The notes under the pieces: generated by a model
Seen by the model: the letters and a program-made list of their open reading frames with translations, nothing else
What the model was told of the DNA's origin: nothing
Databases searched by the model: none
Assembly: GCA_964353555.1 (NCBI GenBank)
Contig: CAYGWM010000117.1
Coordinates: 1-12,533 of the forward strand
Origin: PR03 sp964353555
Lineage (GTDB): Bacteria; Myxococcota_A; UBA9160; PR03
Direction of reading: 5' to 3'
DNA: 12,533 nt
In this document: positions 1 to 9,204 of the stretch, in pieces
How positions within the stretch are numbered: position 1 is the first letter of the stretch
Layout of the letters: each line of letters begins with the position of its first letter
Translations under genes and position numbers: made by a program

Positions 1-96
1 GGTGTCAATCCAGTTCGGGCCGTTCTCGGGTCTGCGGAAGCGTCCGAGTCCCATCAGCACGCGCTCCCAGGTGGGACTCGTCATGACGCTTGCCAT
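1..96 (-). CDS. Partial unrecognised CDS, 5' end only
   Basis: A minus-strand frame is open from an ATG at 94-96 to the left edge, giving 32 residues beginning MASVMTSPTWERVLMG and containing GRFRRPENGPNW. An alternative ATG lies at 82-84, which gives MTSPTWERV. A GGGAG element lies about 11 nt upstream of the first ATG, a loose Shine-Dalgarno match; the second ATG has only a weak GGATGG upstream. The frame is the same as that of the glucan synthase gene that ends at 220 and stays open between the two, so part of this opening may be chance. I do not recognise the product. The orientation and the roughly 120-bp gap would suit a gene downstream of the synthase. Too little is visible to assign a function. 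Confidence 0.4.
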   Translation of the reverse strand, partial: MASVMTSPTWERVLMGLGRFRRPENGPNWIDT

Positions 97-219
97 CCAC
101 CCGGGACTCCCGCTCGTTCTTGCTACAGGCTTGGCTTTTCCGCTGCTCGACTGATGGCGCCGGCGGATCCCGAGAGGCTGAGGTTCGAGACCATCAGCGA
201 AGCGCTGCCCACGCAGCGG
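97..219. other. Intergenic spacer after the glucan synthase gene
   Basis: This 123-bp gap lies between the synthase stop codon and the candidate start of the next minus-strand gene. It holds one small inverted repeat, CGCTG at 203-207 and CAGCG at 214-218, just after the synthase stop. The stem is only 5 bp and has no T-run after it on the minus strand, so I do not call it a terminator. No promoter is evident. Confidence 0.5.
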
Positions 220-3200
220 TCAACCGAGCACAACGCGCACCCGATGGATCGCGCCGTCATCCGCGAGCGGGATCCCAGTGCGGATCGCCGCAAGCGCCTT
301 GCCGTCGAGCTCGAGTCGCGTGACGCCGCGGCAGACGCCTCGCGGATTCTCGACGGTGATCTGGTAGCGGGCCGAGCGATGCCGGTACTCGATGTCGAAG
401 CCCGGCCACGAGGTCGGGATGCAGGGATCGAGTACGAGCCGCGCGCCCTGCACGCGGAAGCCGAGGATCCATTCGAGGCCTGCTCGGTACAGCCAGCCCG
501 ATGCGCCGGTGTACCAGGTCCAGCCGCCGCGCCCGACGTGCGGCGGCACGGCGTAGACGTCGGCGCAGACGACGTAGGGCTCGACCTTGTAGCGGTGGAC
601 CGCCGCGCGTGTGCTCGCGTGGTGGATCGGGTTCAGGATCGAGAACAGCTCCGCCGCCTTGTCTCCGTCGCCGAGCTCTGCGAAGGCGAGCAACGTCCAC
701 ACGGCGGCGTGTGTGTACTGCCCGCCGTTCTCGCGCACGCCGGGCGGATAGCCCTTGATGTATCCGGGGTCGACCGCTGCGCGATCGAAGGGCGGCGTGA
801 AGAGCAACACGAGCCCGTCGTCGCGGCGGACCAACTGCTCGTCCACGGCCGCCATGGCGCGGCGCGCGCGATCCGGATCGGCGGCGCCCGAGAGCACCGC
901 CCACGACTGCGCGATCGCGTCGATGCGGCACTCGCTGCTCGCGGCCGAGCCTAGCGGCGTGCCGTCGTCGAACCAGCCGCGTCGATACCAGGCGCCGTCC
1001 CACGCGTCTCGCTCGAGCGCGACCGCGAGATGCGCTGCGTGCGCCCGCCACTCCGCGGCGCGCGCGGCTTCACCGCGAGCCTCCGCCAGCGGCGCGAACG
1101 CCATCAGCGTCGCGTGCAGGAACCAGCCCAGCCAGACGCTCTCTCCCTTGCCTTGCTCGCCGACGCGGTTCATGCCGTCGTTCCAGTCGCCGGTGCCGAA
1201 GAGCGGGAGCCCGTGGACGCCGACCGCAAGGCTCCGGTCGAGAGCGCGCGCGCAGTGCTCGAAGAGCGTGGCCTGCTCCTCTGCAATCATCGGCTGGAAG
1301 AAGGACTCGTGTTCGCCCTCGCGGAGCGCCGGTCCGTCGAGGAACGGAATCGTTTCCTCGAGGATTCCGACATCGGCGCTGACCCCGATGTACTGCGCCG
1401 CGGTGTAGGCCAGCCAGATTCGATCGTCCGAGATCCGCGTGCGAACGCCCTGGCCCGAGTGCGGCAGCCACCAATGCTGCACGTCACCCGCGACGAACTG
1501 CCGTGCCGCCGCTCGCAGCAGATGCTCCCGGGTCAGCGCGGGCCGCGACACCGCCAGCGCCATCGCGTCCTGGAGCTGGTCGCGGAAGCCGTAGGCGCCA
1601 CTCGCCTGGTAGAAGGCCGAGCGCGCCCACACCCGGCAGGCAAGGGACTGATAGAGGAGCCAGCGGTTCAGCAGCAGGTCGATGGAACGGTCCGGGGTGC
1701 GCACCTGCACGGTGCCGAGCACGTCGTCCCAGTGCTGCGCGACCGCGCCGAGCACCGCGTCGAGGTCCGCGCGGCGGTAGCGTGCGACGAGTGCGAGCGC
1801 TTCCGCGCGGCTTGCCGACTCGCCGAGGAAGAAGACGATCTCGGTTGCACCGTTCGGTTTCAGCTCGAGCCAGGTCTGGAGCGCGCCGCACGGATCGAGG
1901 CCGGCGCCGACGCGACCCGAGAGTGGGGCGTCCCGCAGCAGTGCAGCGGGCTGCTCGAGCCCGCCGTTGCGGCCGAGGAACTCGGTCCGATCGCCGGTCC
2001 ACGCGAGCTGTCGTCCGGCGAGGTCCGCGAACGCCACGTGCTCGCCAAAGCCCGTCCGCCACGAATTGCGCGCGAGCAGCGCGCCGGTGTCGGAATCGAT
2101 CTCGGTCGCGACGAACGGCGCCGACGCGCCACGCGACGGGCCGAGCACCCACTCGACGTAGGCGGTGACCGAGAGGCGCCGAGCGCGGCCCGAATCGTTC
2201 TGGATCCTCAATCGCGAGATCTTGATCGGGTCGCCGAGCGGCACGTACTGGAGCAGTTCGAGCGAGAGACCGTGTGCGGCGTGCTCGAAACGGCTGTAGC
2301 CCTGGCCGTGCCGTGCGACGTAGTGTCCGGCTCCGTTGCGGATCGGGAGCGCGGTCGCAGCCAGCAGCACGCCGTCGTCTTCGTCACGCACATACAGCAC
2401 TTCGCCCGGCCGGTCGCCGACCGGATCGTTCGACCAGGCCGTGAGCTGGTTCTCGCGACTGTTACCGGACCACGTGTAGCCGCTGCCCTCGACCGAGGTC
2501 TGGAAACCGAAGCTCGGGTTGGCGATCACGTTGATCCAGGGCGCCGGCGTCCACTGTCCCTCGCCGAGAATCGTCACGTACTCGCGCCCGCCCGCGGCAA
2601 ATCCGCCGAGGCCGTTCCAGAACTCCAGCTCCGGATGCGGCGGCGCCGGCTGGGGCGACCCGCTCGGCGAGAGGCGTCGCGCCGGCGTGACGGCGGCCTC
2701 GACCCGGCGCTTGAGCTGCTCGGAAAGGCTCCCACGTCGGCCCACCAGTACCGCTCGCGCCACGCTCTGGAGCACGGTGCGCACCTCGACCGAGACCAGG
2801 TCGGCGCGCAGAACAAACACTGTACCCCGTACACTCTCGGCCTCGCGGTGCAGCCGCGACTGGCTCGCGCGAACCATCGCTTCGACCGACGCGTGGAGTT
2901 CCTGCGCGTACGAGGGTGGCCGCTCGTTCAGGATCACGAGGTCGACGGAGAGCCCCTTCATCCGCCAGTACTCATGAGCGCACAGCAGCTGCCGGAGCAG
3001 CTGGAGGTCGTCGGCTTCGTCGATGCGAACCAGGACGATCGGCAGGTCGCCGGAGATCCCATGGGCCCAGAGCGCCGCGGGTCCCTGCACGTTGCGCTCG
3101 AGCAACGCGGAGGAGGGTCGCAGCGCCGGATCCGAGAAGAGCACGTGGTTGGCCAGGCGTTGGAAGAGGTGCGCCTCGTCCGGACCGACACCGAGGTGAT

Positions 3201-6200
3201 GCAGCTGGACCTGGGCCTGCGTCCACGCCAGCGTGACCGCGCGCTGGAACGCCGTCGCGTCGTGGTGCTTGTCGGCCAGGTCGAGCACTTCGCCCCGCGA
3301 CGGCGCGACGAGCGTCCAGAATGCCACGCGCACGGTGGCGCCGGGCGGGATCCGCACGCGGCAGCGGAGGCTGAAGATCGGATCGAGCACGGCGCCCACC
3401 GTGCCTGCGAGCGGCCGGCTGTCCATCACGGAGAGCGCCGCGCGGAGCGTGCGCCCGCGGCCGAGGAAGCGCGCGCGGTCGGTCTCGTAGTGCAGCGCGC
3501 CCACGCGCTCTCCCTCGACCACCGCGAGATGAGCGGCGAAGACCTCCGGCTCGCCGGGCGATCGCCGTCGCCGGGTCGCCAGCAGCGCGCCAATCTCCGG
3601 GACGAACTCGGTCGACACGAACAGCTTGGAGAAGGCGAGGTGCGCCGCGTCGGCAGCGGGCGGCGCGAGCACGATCTCCGCGTACGAGGTGAGCTCGATC
3701 TCCCGGACGCGAGCTCCGAGGTTCGAGACCGATACGCGACGCACCTCGGCGTCGTCTTCGGCGGATACCGCAATCTCGAGCGTCGTCGCGATCGTCCCGT
3801 CGCGGCGGGCGATCTCGACGCGATCCTCGGAGAACTCCACCTCGTAGGCGTCCGGCTCGGCGCCGCTCGGCTGGTAGCCGGCCGACCACACCGCGCCGCT
3901 CTGGGGATCGCGCAGGAACACGTACGACCCGGACGCATCGCAGGTCACATCCTCCTGCCAGCGCGTCACGGCCAGGTCCCGCCAGCGGCTGTAGCCCGAG
4001 CCGGACCCGGTGACCATCACCGCGTAGCGGCCGTTCGAGAGCAGATGCGCGCGGGGGATCGCATCGTGCGGCGAATCGAAGCGGCGTCGCGCCGGGGGAA
4101 CCAGCTCGCGCACGTTCGCGACCGCCTGCACTTCCTCCGCGCGCGGACGGGCGACGGCGACACCGCGCGGTGTCCTCTCCTGGAGCAGCAGCTCCGTCGC
4201 CTGGATCATCGGCTCGGCGTGGAAGCGGGCGCGCATCGCGCCGTGGTCGAGCGCGTCGGCGATCGCGACCACGGTCATTCCCTGGTGGTGCGCCATGTAC
4301 GCGCGCACGATCGCGACCGGCTCGTTCTCGGGGAGTCGCGCGGGGGTGTAGTCGAGAGCCTCGTACCAGCCGAAGCGGCCGCGACCGCCGGCGGAGGCGA
4401 GACGCTCGAAGTTCTGCACGGCGCCTTCCGGATCCACCATCGCCGCGAGCGCCGTTGCATAGGGCGCGATGACCGCATCCCCGCCGAGCCCGCGTTTCAA
4501 GCCGAGGCCGGGCACCCCGAAGTTCGAGTACTGGTAGGTGAGTTCCAGATCGCGCGCGTTGTATGCCGACTCCGAGACGCCCCAGGGCACCCCGAGCTCG
4601 GCGCCGTATTTCTGGTGCCGGCGCACGATCAGCCGGCTGGTCTGCTCGAGCAGGCTCCCCACCGGAGCGCGCATCACCAGCGACGGCATCAGATACTCGA
4701 ACATCGAACCCGACCACGAGATCAGCGCGGAGCCGCGATCCACCGGCGTGAGCGCGCGCCCGAGCCGGAACCAATGACGCACCGGCACGTCGCCCTTGGC
4801 GATCGCGACGAAGCTCGCAAGCCGCGCCTCCGAGGCCAACAGGTCGTAGCAGTTCGGGTCGAGCGTGCCGTCGGTCATCCGGTACCCGATCGAGAGCAAC
4901 TGCCGCTCGCGGTCGAAGAGGAAGCCGAAGTCCATCGCCGCCACCAGCTGACGGGCCTGGTCGCCGATCGACGCGAGGCGGCGGCAGAGCAATCGGGCGC
5001 CACGGGCGGATCGCTCGAGCGCATCGATCTGCATCGCGCTCGGCTCTGGGCTGCGCGCCAGCACCTCGATCGCCTCCTCGCAGCGATCCGGCAGCTCGGC
5101 CAGCGTCGGGATCGAGGTGGAGAGAGACTCGGGCGCGACGCCGCCCGTGCGACCGCTTGCCCAGGGCAGCAGAAGCTCGAGGTCGCGCTCGTGACTCTGG
5201 ATCGACGAGCGGAGCGCTTCCGCCCAGCTGAGCAGATCGGCGCCGGCGTCATCGCCGCGTTCGCCGATCAGCGTGCGAGCGATGTCGGCGGCGGTGTCGG
5301 CGTGGGAGGCCAACACCGTGAGTCCCTCGACGACACCGGCGGGCGTCGCAGACGCCGCTTCGAGCGAGGCGGCGACCGCGTCGAGCGCCTCTTCGAGTTG
5401 CGTCCAGGTCACGGTCTCCGTGTGTCGATCCTCGGCGAGTGCCCGCAACGACTCGCGGGTGAGTGCGAGTGCGTCCGCGGTCCCGGCGAGCCACTGCGGG
5501 TCCAGCACCGGACGCCCGATCCTCTCCCGACACGCCCGGTCGAGCGCGATCAGATGACCCGCGAGATTCCCGCTGTCCACCGAGGAGACGTACTTCGGGT
5601 CGAGCGGCCGCAGGTCCTGCGTGTCGTACCAATTGTAGAAGTGGCCGCGGAAGCGCTCGAGGCGGGTCATCGTTTCGAGCGTCGCTTCGAGACGCTGGAC
5701 GGTGTCGATCGTACCGAGCCAGCCGAAGTCGCGGGCGGCCACCGTGGAGAGCAGGTAGAGGCCCAGGTTCGTCGGCGACGTGCGGTGCGCCACCACCGGG
5801 ACTGGATCTTCCTGGAAGTTGTCGGGCGGGAGCATGTGGTCCGCAGGCGTGACGAAGGTCTCGAAGTAGCGCCAGGTGCGGCGCGCGACGCCGCGCAGCG
5901 CACGCACGTCTGCGGCGCCGATCGGCGCTCGGCCCCCGACCGATGGCGCGCGGCTGGCCCAGCGCGCGATGGCGGGGGAGAGCAGCCAGGCGATCAGAAA
6001 GGGCGCGGCGACGCGCCACGATCCACGTCCCGCGCGCGCGACCGGGATCGCAACCGCGACGGCCAGCACGATGGCGCCGCCCATGCGCCGATAGAAGCCG
6101 AGGAGATCCAGTCGCGGGCCGAGGCTCGCTTGCGCGGCGGTGACCCACTCCAGCAAGCGGCGGCGTACGAGCAGGCGCCACAGCGTACGCACGATGGCGT

Positions 6201-8940
6201 CGGTCATCAGCCATGCCTGGTGCGCCAGCAGGATCGCCAGGAATGCGAGCTGCCGCAGCGCGAGTGCCAGGTCCCCGCCGACGGCGAGCAGGTGGCTGCG
6301 CTTCGAGATCCCGAGACGGCGCGGCACGAGGCCGAGGAAGAAAGGCAGGAAGGCCGGCGTCGCGAGCGTCGCGACGACGAACGTGCTCCACGCTCCCGGC
6401 GACGTGAGCGGCAGCGCCCAGCCTGCCACGAGCGCCGCGAAGGCGGCCGGCGCCGAAAGCGAGCGACGTAGATTGTCCAGCATCTTCCAGCGGCCGATCC
6501 AGGGGATCGCGCGGCGCTCCGGATTCCCACTCGAATCCCGACCGCGGCCAAAGATCCACGGCAGCAGCTGCCAGTCGCCGCGCGCCCAGCGATGCTGGCG
6601 CGCCGCGGCGACGTCGTAGCGGGCGGGATGCTCCTCGACGACTTCGATGTCGGAGCCCAGTCCTGCGCCAGCGAAGATCCCCTCGAGCAGATCGTGGGAG
6701 AGCAGCGTGCTCTCCGGAATGCGCCCCGCGAGCGCCGCCTCGAAGACGTCGACGTCGTAGATGCCCTTGCCGGTGTAGGAGCCCTGCCCGAACAGGTCCT
6801 GGTAGACGTCGGAGACGGTGAACGCGTACGGGTCCAGCCCGCCGGGACCCGAGAAGATGCGTTGGAATAGCGATCCCTCACGGCCCATCGGCAGCGAGGG
6901 CGTGACACGCGGCTGGAGCACGGCGTGGCCCTCGATCACGCGTCCGCTGCGGGGATCGAGCCGGGGGCGGTTCAGTGGGTGCGCCATCTTCCCGATCAGC
7001 CGCTTCACGACGTCACGCGGGAGACGCGTATCGGCGTCTAGCGTGATCACGTAGCGCACGCCGGCGGGAACGACGGGCGCGTGACCGGCGTCAGCCAGGA
7101 AGGTCGTGTCGGTGGCGCCTCGCAGCAGTCGATTGAGTTCGTGCAGCTTGCCGCGCTTGCGCTCCCACGCGATCCACTTGCCCTCGCTCTCGTTCCAGAC
7201 GCGCCGGCGATGGAGCAGCAGGAAGCGCTCGCCATCCGCCGCCGGCTCGTGGCGCAGGTTCAAGCGGGCGATTCCCTCACGGGCGGCCGCGAGCAGCTCG
7301 TCGTCGCCCGGTGCGTTCTCCGTGGCGGCGTCCGTCCAGTCCGAGAGCAGCGCGAAGCGGACGTCGCCGTTCGAGCCCGATAGGTGATGCACCTCGAGCC
7401 GCTCGATCTGCTCCTCGAGTTCGGCGCGGGCCGTGAGAAGCGTGGGCACCACGACGAGCGTGCGCAGGCTCGTCGGCACACCGTCGCGTAGCTCGAGGCC
7501 GGGAAGCGCCTTCGGCGCGAACTGGTCCGTGATGATCCGGTTCACCAGCACGACGGCCGCATCGGATGCGGGAATCAGCGCGAGCAGCGCGAGCACGAGA
7601 AATCCGGTTCCCGACGTCTCCGCTCCTGCAGCGCCGAGGAGCGCCACGGCGAGCAGCAGCGCGGTCAGGACTGTGATCGATCCGAGATAGCCGAAGATCC
7701 CGGCGGCGGAGGTCGCGCGTACGAACCAGCTGCGGAGCGGAGCGCGGAATCCGAGCACGCGCTCGAGCGCCGAGCGCCCGCTCGAGATCAGGTGATAACC
7801 GGGGTCCTGCTCGCGGCGCGCCGTCGCGTCGCCGGCCACGGGCGGCTCGGAGCCGGCGCGCCGCGTCGCCTCGAGCGCACGCCGGACGACCTCGATCTCG
7901 GTGTGCCCCGAGCCGCGCGCGAGGTCTTCGATCGCGTGGCGGTAGCGATCACGCGTCGCGAAGTCCATCGCGGCGAAGTCGCTCTCGGCGCGCAGCGCCT
8001 CGTCGACGAGGCTCACGCTCTCGAAGAAGGCCGCCCAATCGAGGTCGGACAGCAGTCGCATGCTCGTGATCACGTTGCGAACGGTCACTTCCGCCGCGCC
8101 CTGCAGCTGGTGCTCTTCGCGGACGATCTCGTCGGCCGTCGTTCCCTGGGCGGCGAGCCGTTCGTCCAGCCAGCGCAGCGCGGGCGTCACGGCGGGATCC
8201 TGATCGCGAAGCCGCTGGATCAGCTGCACCGCAAAGGAGCGCGACAGGCGCGTCGCTTCGAAGGGCCACAGCACGGCGGCTGCGGGCTCGCCCTCGCCGC
8301 GGCCGATTCCGAGGAGTCGATCCGCGGCGGTGTCGGCTGCCTGCCGCCACGTACGGCTGCTCACGATCCGCTCGGCCGAGCGCCGAAGGTTCTCGACGAG
8401 GAGGATCCGCAGCGTGATCGCCACTGCCCAGAGCTCGCCGATCGTGAGCGGCTGCACGCGCTGGTAGGCGCGCACGAAGCGGAAGAGCGCATCGGGGTTG
8501 AAGTGGCTGTCCGTGTGCGCGACGAACGCCCAGGCCATACCGAAGACGCGCGGGTAGCCGGCGAGCGGCCCGTCCGCCAGCTTCGGCAGCAGGCGATAGA
8601 AGCCGCGCGGCAGGTCGTCGCGGATCTCACGGATCTGCGCTTCGACGACGTGGAAGTTGTCGACCAGCCACTCGGCGGCCGGGGTGATGGCCCGCTCCTC
8701 GCGGATCGCGTCACCGATCGCCCGATACGCCGCGAGCAGCACCCGGCCGTTGTCGCGGAGCCGCTTCGCGAGTGGCCGGCCACGGGCGGGCCGGGGCGTG
8801 ACGCGCTGCGCGGCCGCGAGGCTCTCGGCATGCTGCTCGAGCCGCTCGATGCTGAAGAGCTCGGCGCGGATCGGATCCTCGCCGTCCCCACGCTGGTTCG
8901 TGTAGAAACTCCGGAGCGCTCGACGGAGAGAATGCTTCAT
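220..8940 (-). CDS. ndvB: Cyclic beta-1,2-glucan synthase (GT84 plus GH94), full length
   Basis: A 2906-residue inner-membrane enzyme; family members of about 2800-2900 residues polymerise glucose from UDP-glucose into beta-1,2-glucan, cyclise it and trim its length by phosphorolysis. Visible order: a soluble N-terminal region (about 1-410); two membrane segments (about 414-440 and 447-469); a GT84 glycosyltransferase domain with D635-A-D637, HD750 and Q782-H-R-W785; further hydrophobic segments (about 828-1000); a glucoamylase-like region (about 1320-1560, with AHHQGM near 1548); a first GH94-type sugar-binding module (from about 1627, RAHLLSNGRY); a second (from about 2104, FWNGLGGF); and a C-terminal GH94 phosphorylase domain with GDWNDGMN (D2585, D2588, one of them the expected general acid) and ENGGQYTHA. 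No frameshift or missing motif is seen. The ATG is preceded by AAGGGGG. The call is firm by family; activity is inferred. No export ABC transporter (NdvA/ChvA) is in the window. Confidence 0.95.
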   Translation of the reverse strand: MKHSLRRALRSFYTNQRGDGEDPIRAELFSIERLEQHAESLAAAQRVTPRPARGRPLAKRLRDNGRVLLAAYRAIGDAIREERAITPAAEWLVDNFHVVEAQIREIRDDLPRGFYRLLPKLADGPLAGYPRVFGMAWAFVAHTDSHFNPDALFRFVRAYQRVQPLTIGELWAVAITLRILLVENLRRSAERIVSSRTWRQAADTAADRLLGIGRGEGEPAAAVLWPFEATRLSRSFAVQLIQRLRDQDPAVTPALRWLDERLAAQGTTADEIVREEHQLQGAAEVTVRNVITSMRLLSDLDWAAFFESVSLVDEALRAESDFAAMDFATRDRYRHAIEDLARGSGHTEIEVVRRALEATRRAGSEPPVAGDATARREQDPGYHLISSGRSALERVLGFRAPLRSWFVRATSAAGIFGYLGSITVLTALLLAVALLGAAGAETSGTGFLVLALLALIPASDAAVVLVNRIITDQFAPKALPGLELRDGVPTSLRTLVVVPTLLTARAELEEQIERLEVHHLSGSNGDVRFALLSDWTDAATENAPGDDELLAAAREGIARLNLRHEPAADGERFLLLHRRRVWNESEGKWIAWERKRGKLHELNRLLRGATDTTFLADAGHAPVVPAGVRYVITLDADTRLPRDVVKRLIGKMAHPLNRPRLDPRSGRVIEGHAVLQPRVTPSLPMGREGSLFQRIFSGPGGLDPYAFTVSDVYQDLFGQGSYTGKGIYDVDVFEAALAGRIPESTLLSHDLLEGIFAGAGLGSDIEVVEEHPARYDVAAARQHRWARGDWQLLPWIFGRGRDSSGNPERRAIPWIGRWKMLDNLRRSLSAPAAFAALVAGWALPLTSPGAWSTFVVATLATPAFLPFFLGLVPRRLGISKRSHLLAVGGDLALALRQLAFLAILLAHQAWLMTDAIVRTLWRLLVRRRLLEWVTAAQASLGPRLDLLGFYRRMGGAIVLAVAVAIPVARAGRGSWRVAAPFLIAWLLSPAIARWASRAPSVGGRAPIGAADVRALRGVARRTWRYFETFVTPADHMLPPDNFQEDPVPVVAHRTSPTNLGLYLLSTVAARDFGWLGTIDTVQRLEATLETMTRLERFRGHFYNWYDTQDLRPLDPKYVSSVDSGNLAGHLIALDRACRERIGRPVLDPQWLAGTADALALTRESLRALAEDRHTETVTWTQLEEALDAVAASLEAASATPAGVVEGLTVLASHADTAADIARTLIGERGDDAGADLLSWAEALRSSIQSHERDLELLLPWASGRTGGVAPESLSTSIPTLAELPDRCEEAIEVLARSPEPSAMQIDALERSARGARLLCRRLASIGDQARQLVAAMDFGFLFDRERQLLSIGYRMTDGTLDPNCYDLLASEARLASFVAIAKGDVPVRHWFRLGRALTPVDRGSALISWSGSMFEYLMPSLVMRAPVGSLLEQTSRLIVRRHQKYGAELGVPWGVSESAYNARDLELTYQYSNFGVPGLGLKRGLGGDAVIAPYATALAAMVDPEGAVQNFERLASAGGRGRFGWYEALDYTPARLPENEPVAIVRAYMAHHQGMTVVAIADALDHGAMRARFHAEPMIQATELLLQERTPRGVAVARPRAEEVQAVANVRELVPPARRRFDSPHDAIPRAHLLSNGRYAVMVTGSGSGYSRWRDLAVTRWQEDVTCDASGSYVFLRDPQSGAVWSAGYQPSGAEPDAYEVEFSEDRVEIARRDGTIATTLEIAVSAEDDAEVRRVSVSNLGARVREIELTSYAEIVLAPPAADAAHLAFSKLFVSTEFVPEIGALLATRRRRSPGEPEVFAAHLAVVEGERVGALHYETDRARFLGRGRTLRAALSVMDSRPLAGTVGAVLDPIFSLRCRVRIPPGATVRVAFWTLVAPSRGEVLDLADKHHDATAFQRAVTLAWTQAQVQLHHLGVGPDEAHLFQRLANHVLFSDPALRPSSALLERNVQGPAALWAHGISGDLPIVLVRIDEADDLQLLRQLLCAHEYWRMKGLSVDLVILNERPPSYAQELHASVEAMVRASQSRLHREAESVRGTVFVLRADLVSVEVRTVLQSVARAVLVGRRGSLSEQLKRRVEAAVTPARRLSPSGSPQPAPPHPELEFWNGLGGFAAGGREYVTILGEGQWTPAPWINVIANPSFGFQTSVEGSGYTWSGNSRENQLTAWSNDPVGDRPGEVLYVRDEDDGVLLAATALPIRNGAGHYVARHGQGYSRFEHAAHGLSLELLQYVPLGDPIKISRLRIQNDSGRARRLSVTAYVEWVLGPSRGASAPFVATEIDSDTGALLARNSWRTGFGEHVAFADLAGRQLAWTGDRTEFLGRNGGLEQPAALLRDAPLSGRVGAGLDPCGALQTWLELKPNGATEIVFFLGESASRAEALALVARYRRADLDAVLGAVAQHWDDVLGTVQVRTPDRSIDLLLNRWLLYQSLACRVWARSAFYQASGAYGFRDQLQDAMALAVSRPALTREHLLRAAARQFVAGDVQHWWLPHSGQGVRTRISDDRIWLAYTAAQYIGVSADVGILEETIPFLDGPALREGEHESFFQPMIAEEQATLFEHCARALDRSLAVGVHGLPLFGTGDWNDGMNRVGEQGKGESVWLGWFLHATLMAFAPLAEARGEAARAAEWRAHAAHLAVALERDAWDGAWYRRGWFDDGTPLGSAASSECRIDAIAQSWAVLSGAADPDRARRAMAAVDEQLVRRDDGLVLLFTPPFDRAAVDPGYIKGYPPGVRENGGQYTHAAVWTLLAFAELGDGDKAAELFSILNPIHHASTRAAVHRYKVEPYVVCADVYAVPPHVGRGGWTWYTGASGWLYRAGLEWILGFRVQGARLVLDPCIPTSWPGFDIEYRHRSARYQITVENPRGVCRGVTRLELDGKALAAIRTGIPLADDGAIHRVRVVLG

Positions 8941-8943
8941 GGT

Positions 8944-8965
8944 CCCCCTTGCGCGGGAAACGCGC
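8944..8965 (-). promoter_or_regulatory. Shine-Dalgarno of the synthase gene next to a GC hairpin
   Basis: Reading the minus strand, a perfect 5-bp inverted repeat (GCGCG, loop TTTCC, CGCGC; 8965-8951) is followed at once by AAGGGGG (8950-8944), then ACC and the ATG at 8940. The Shine-Dalgarno match supports the chosen start. The stem abuts the ribosome-binding site and could affect initiation, but 5-bp GC stems arise readily in DNA this rich in G+C, so a regulatory role is only a possibility. Confidence 0.45.
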
Positions 8966-9004
8966 GGAGATCGGATCCCGGGAGGTGCTGGGGCGAGCCG
9001 CGAT

Positions 9005-9124
9005 TCAACCGTCGCGTTCGAGCTGGCACCGCCGCAACGAACTCGGCGACAGTGCCACGAGCAGCGTCCGCTCGCTCTCTCTCCGTGACCGGAACCTGTG
9101 GAACGCGAGCACTCCCGAAGTCAT
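9005..9124 (-). CDS. Doubtful small ORF, 39 residues
   Basis: An ATG at 9122-9124 opens a 39-residue frame (MTSGVLAFHRFRSRRESER at its start) that closes with TGA at 9005-9007. The upstream bases GAGGTGGAGATC resemble a ribosome-binding site. About 80 percent of its third positions are G or C, which fits coding DNA here but is also near the local background. The peptide is arginine- and serine-rich and unrecognised. The same frame runs open back into the Yip1 gene, with another ATG at 9161-9163, so it may be only the tail of a chance open frame. Confidence 0.2.
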   Translation of the reverse strand: MTSGVLAFHRFRSRRESERTLLVALSPSSLRRCQLERDG

Positions 9125-9178
9125 GATCTCCACCTCGTCGACTTTGGCGGCCGAACTAGCCATCTGGTCGAGCCCGGG

Positions 9179-9204
9179 TGCGCCGCCGCGGTCTACCCGG
9201 CGCA
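9179..9204 (-). terminator. Possible stem-loop downstream of the Yip1 gene
   Basis: TGCGCCG at 9179-9185 pairs with CGGCGCA at 9198-9204, a perfect 7-bp stem with a 12-nt loop. On the minus strand it starts 21 nt after the Yip1 stop codon, where a terminator or mRNA 3'-end stabiliser would be expected. No T-run follows, so intrinsic termination is not demonstrated. It could separate the four-gene cluster from the synthase gene or only attenuate read-through. Confidence 0.3.

Noticed and set aside
102..114. Palindrome-like CGGGACTCCCG as a regulatory operator or hairpin.
   Set aside because: The half-sites are separated by one base, so no RNA hairpin can form, and it overlaps the possible ribosome-binding region of the left-edge gene; such short palindromes are common in GC-rich DNA.
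203..218. Hairpin after the synthase stop as an intrinsic terminator.
   Set aside because: The stem is only 5 bp and no T-run follows on the minus strand.
2972..4774. A 600-codon minus-strand frame overlapping the synthase in another phase.
   Set aside because: Composition is Arg/Ala-dominated low-complexity typical of an out-of-frame reading of GC-rich coding DNA; the overlapping synthase frame is continuous and conserved in motif order.
1030..6471. A 1813-codon plus-strand open frame inside the synthase gene, plus in-phase frames at 154-954 and 7792-9126.
   Set aside because: All are in the phase where antisense codons are the exact complements of the synthase codons. Stops there need CTA, TTA or TCA in the sense gene, which are rare in this G+C-rich DNA. 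The translations are Arg/Ala/Gly/His-rich without recognisable motifs, while the sense frame has many family motifs.
9015..9075. TGGCAC motifs (one per strand) as sigma-54 promoter halves upstream of the synthase.
   Set aside because: Neither has a TTGC-type -12 element at the required spacing.
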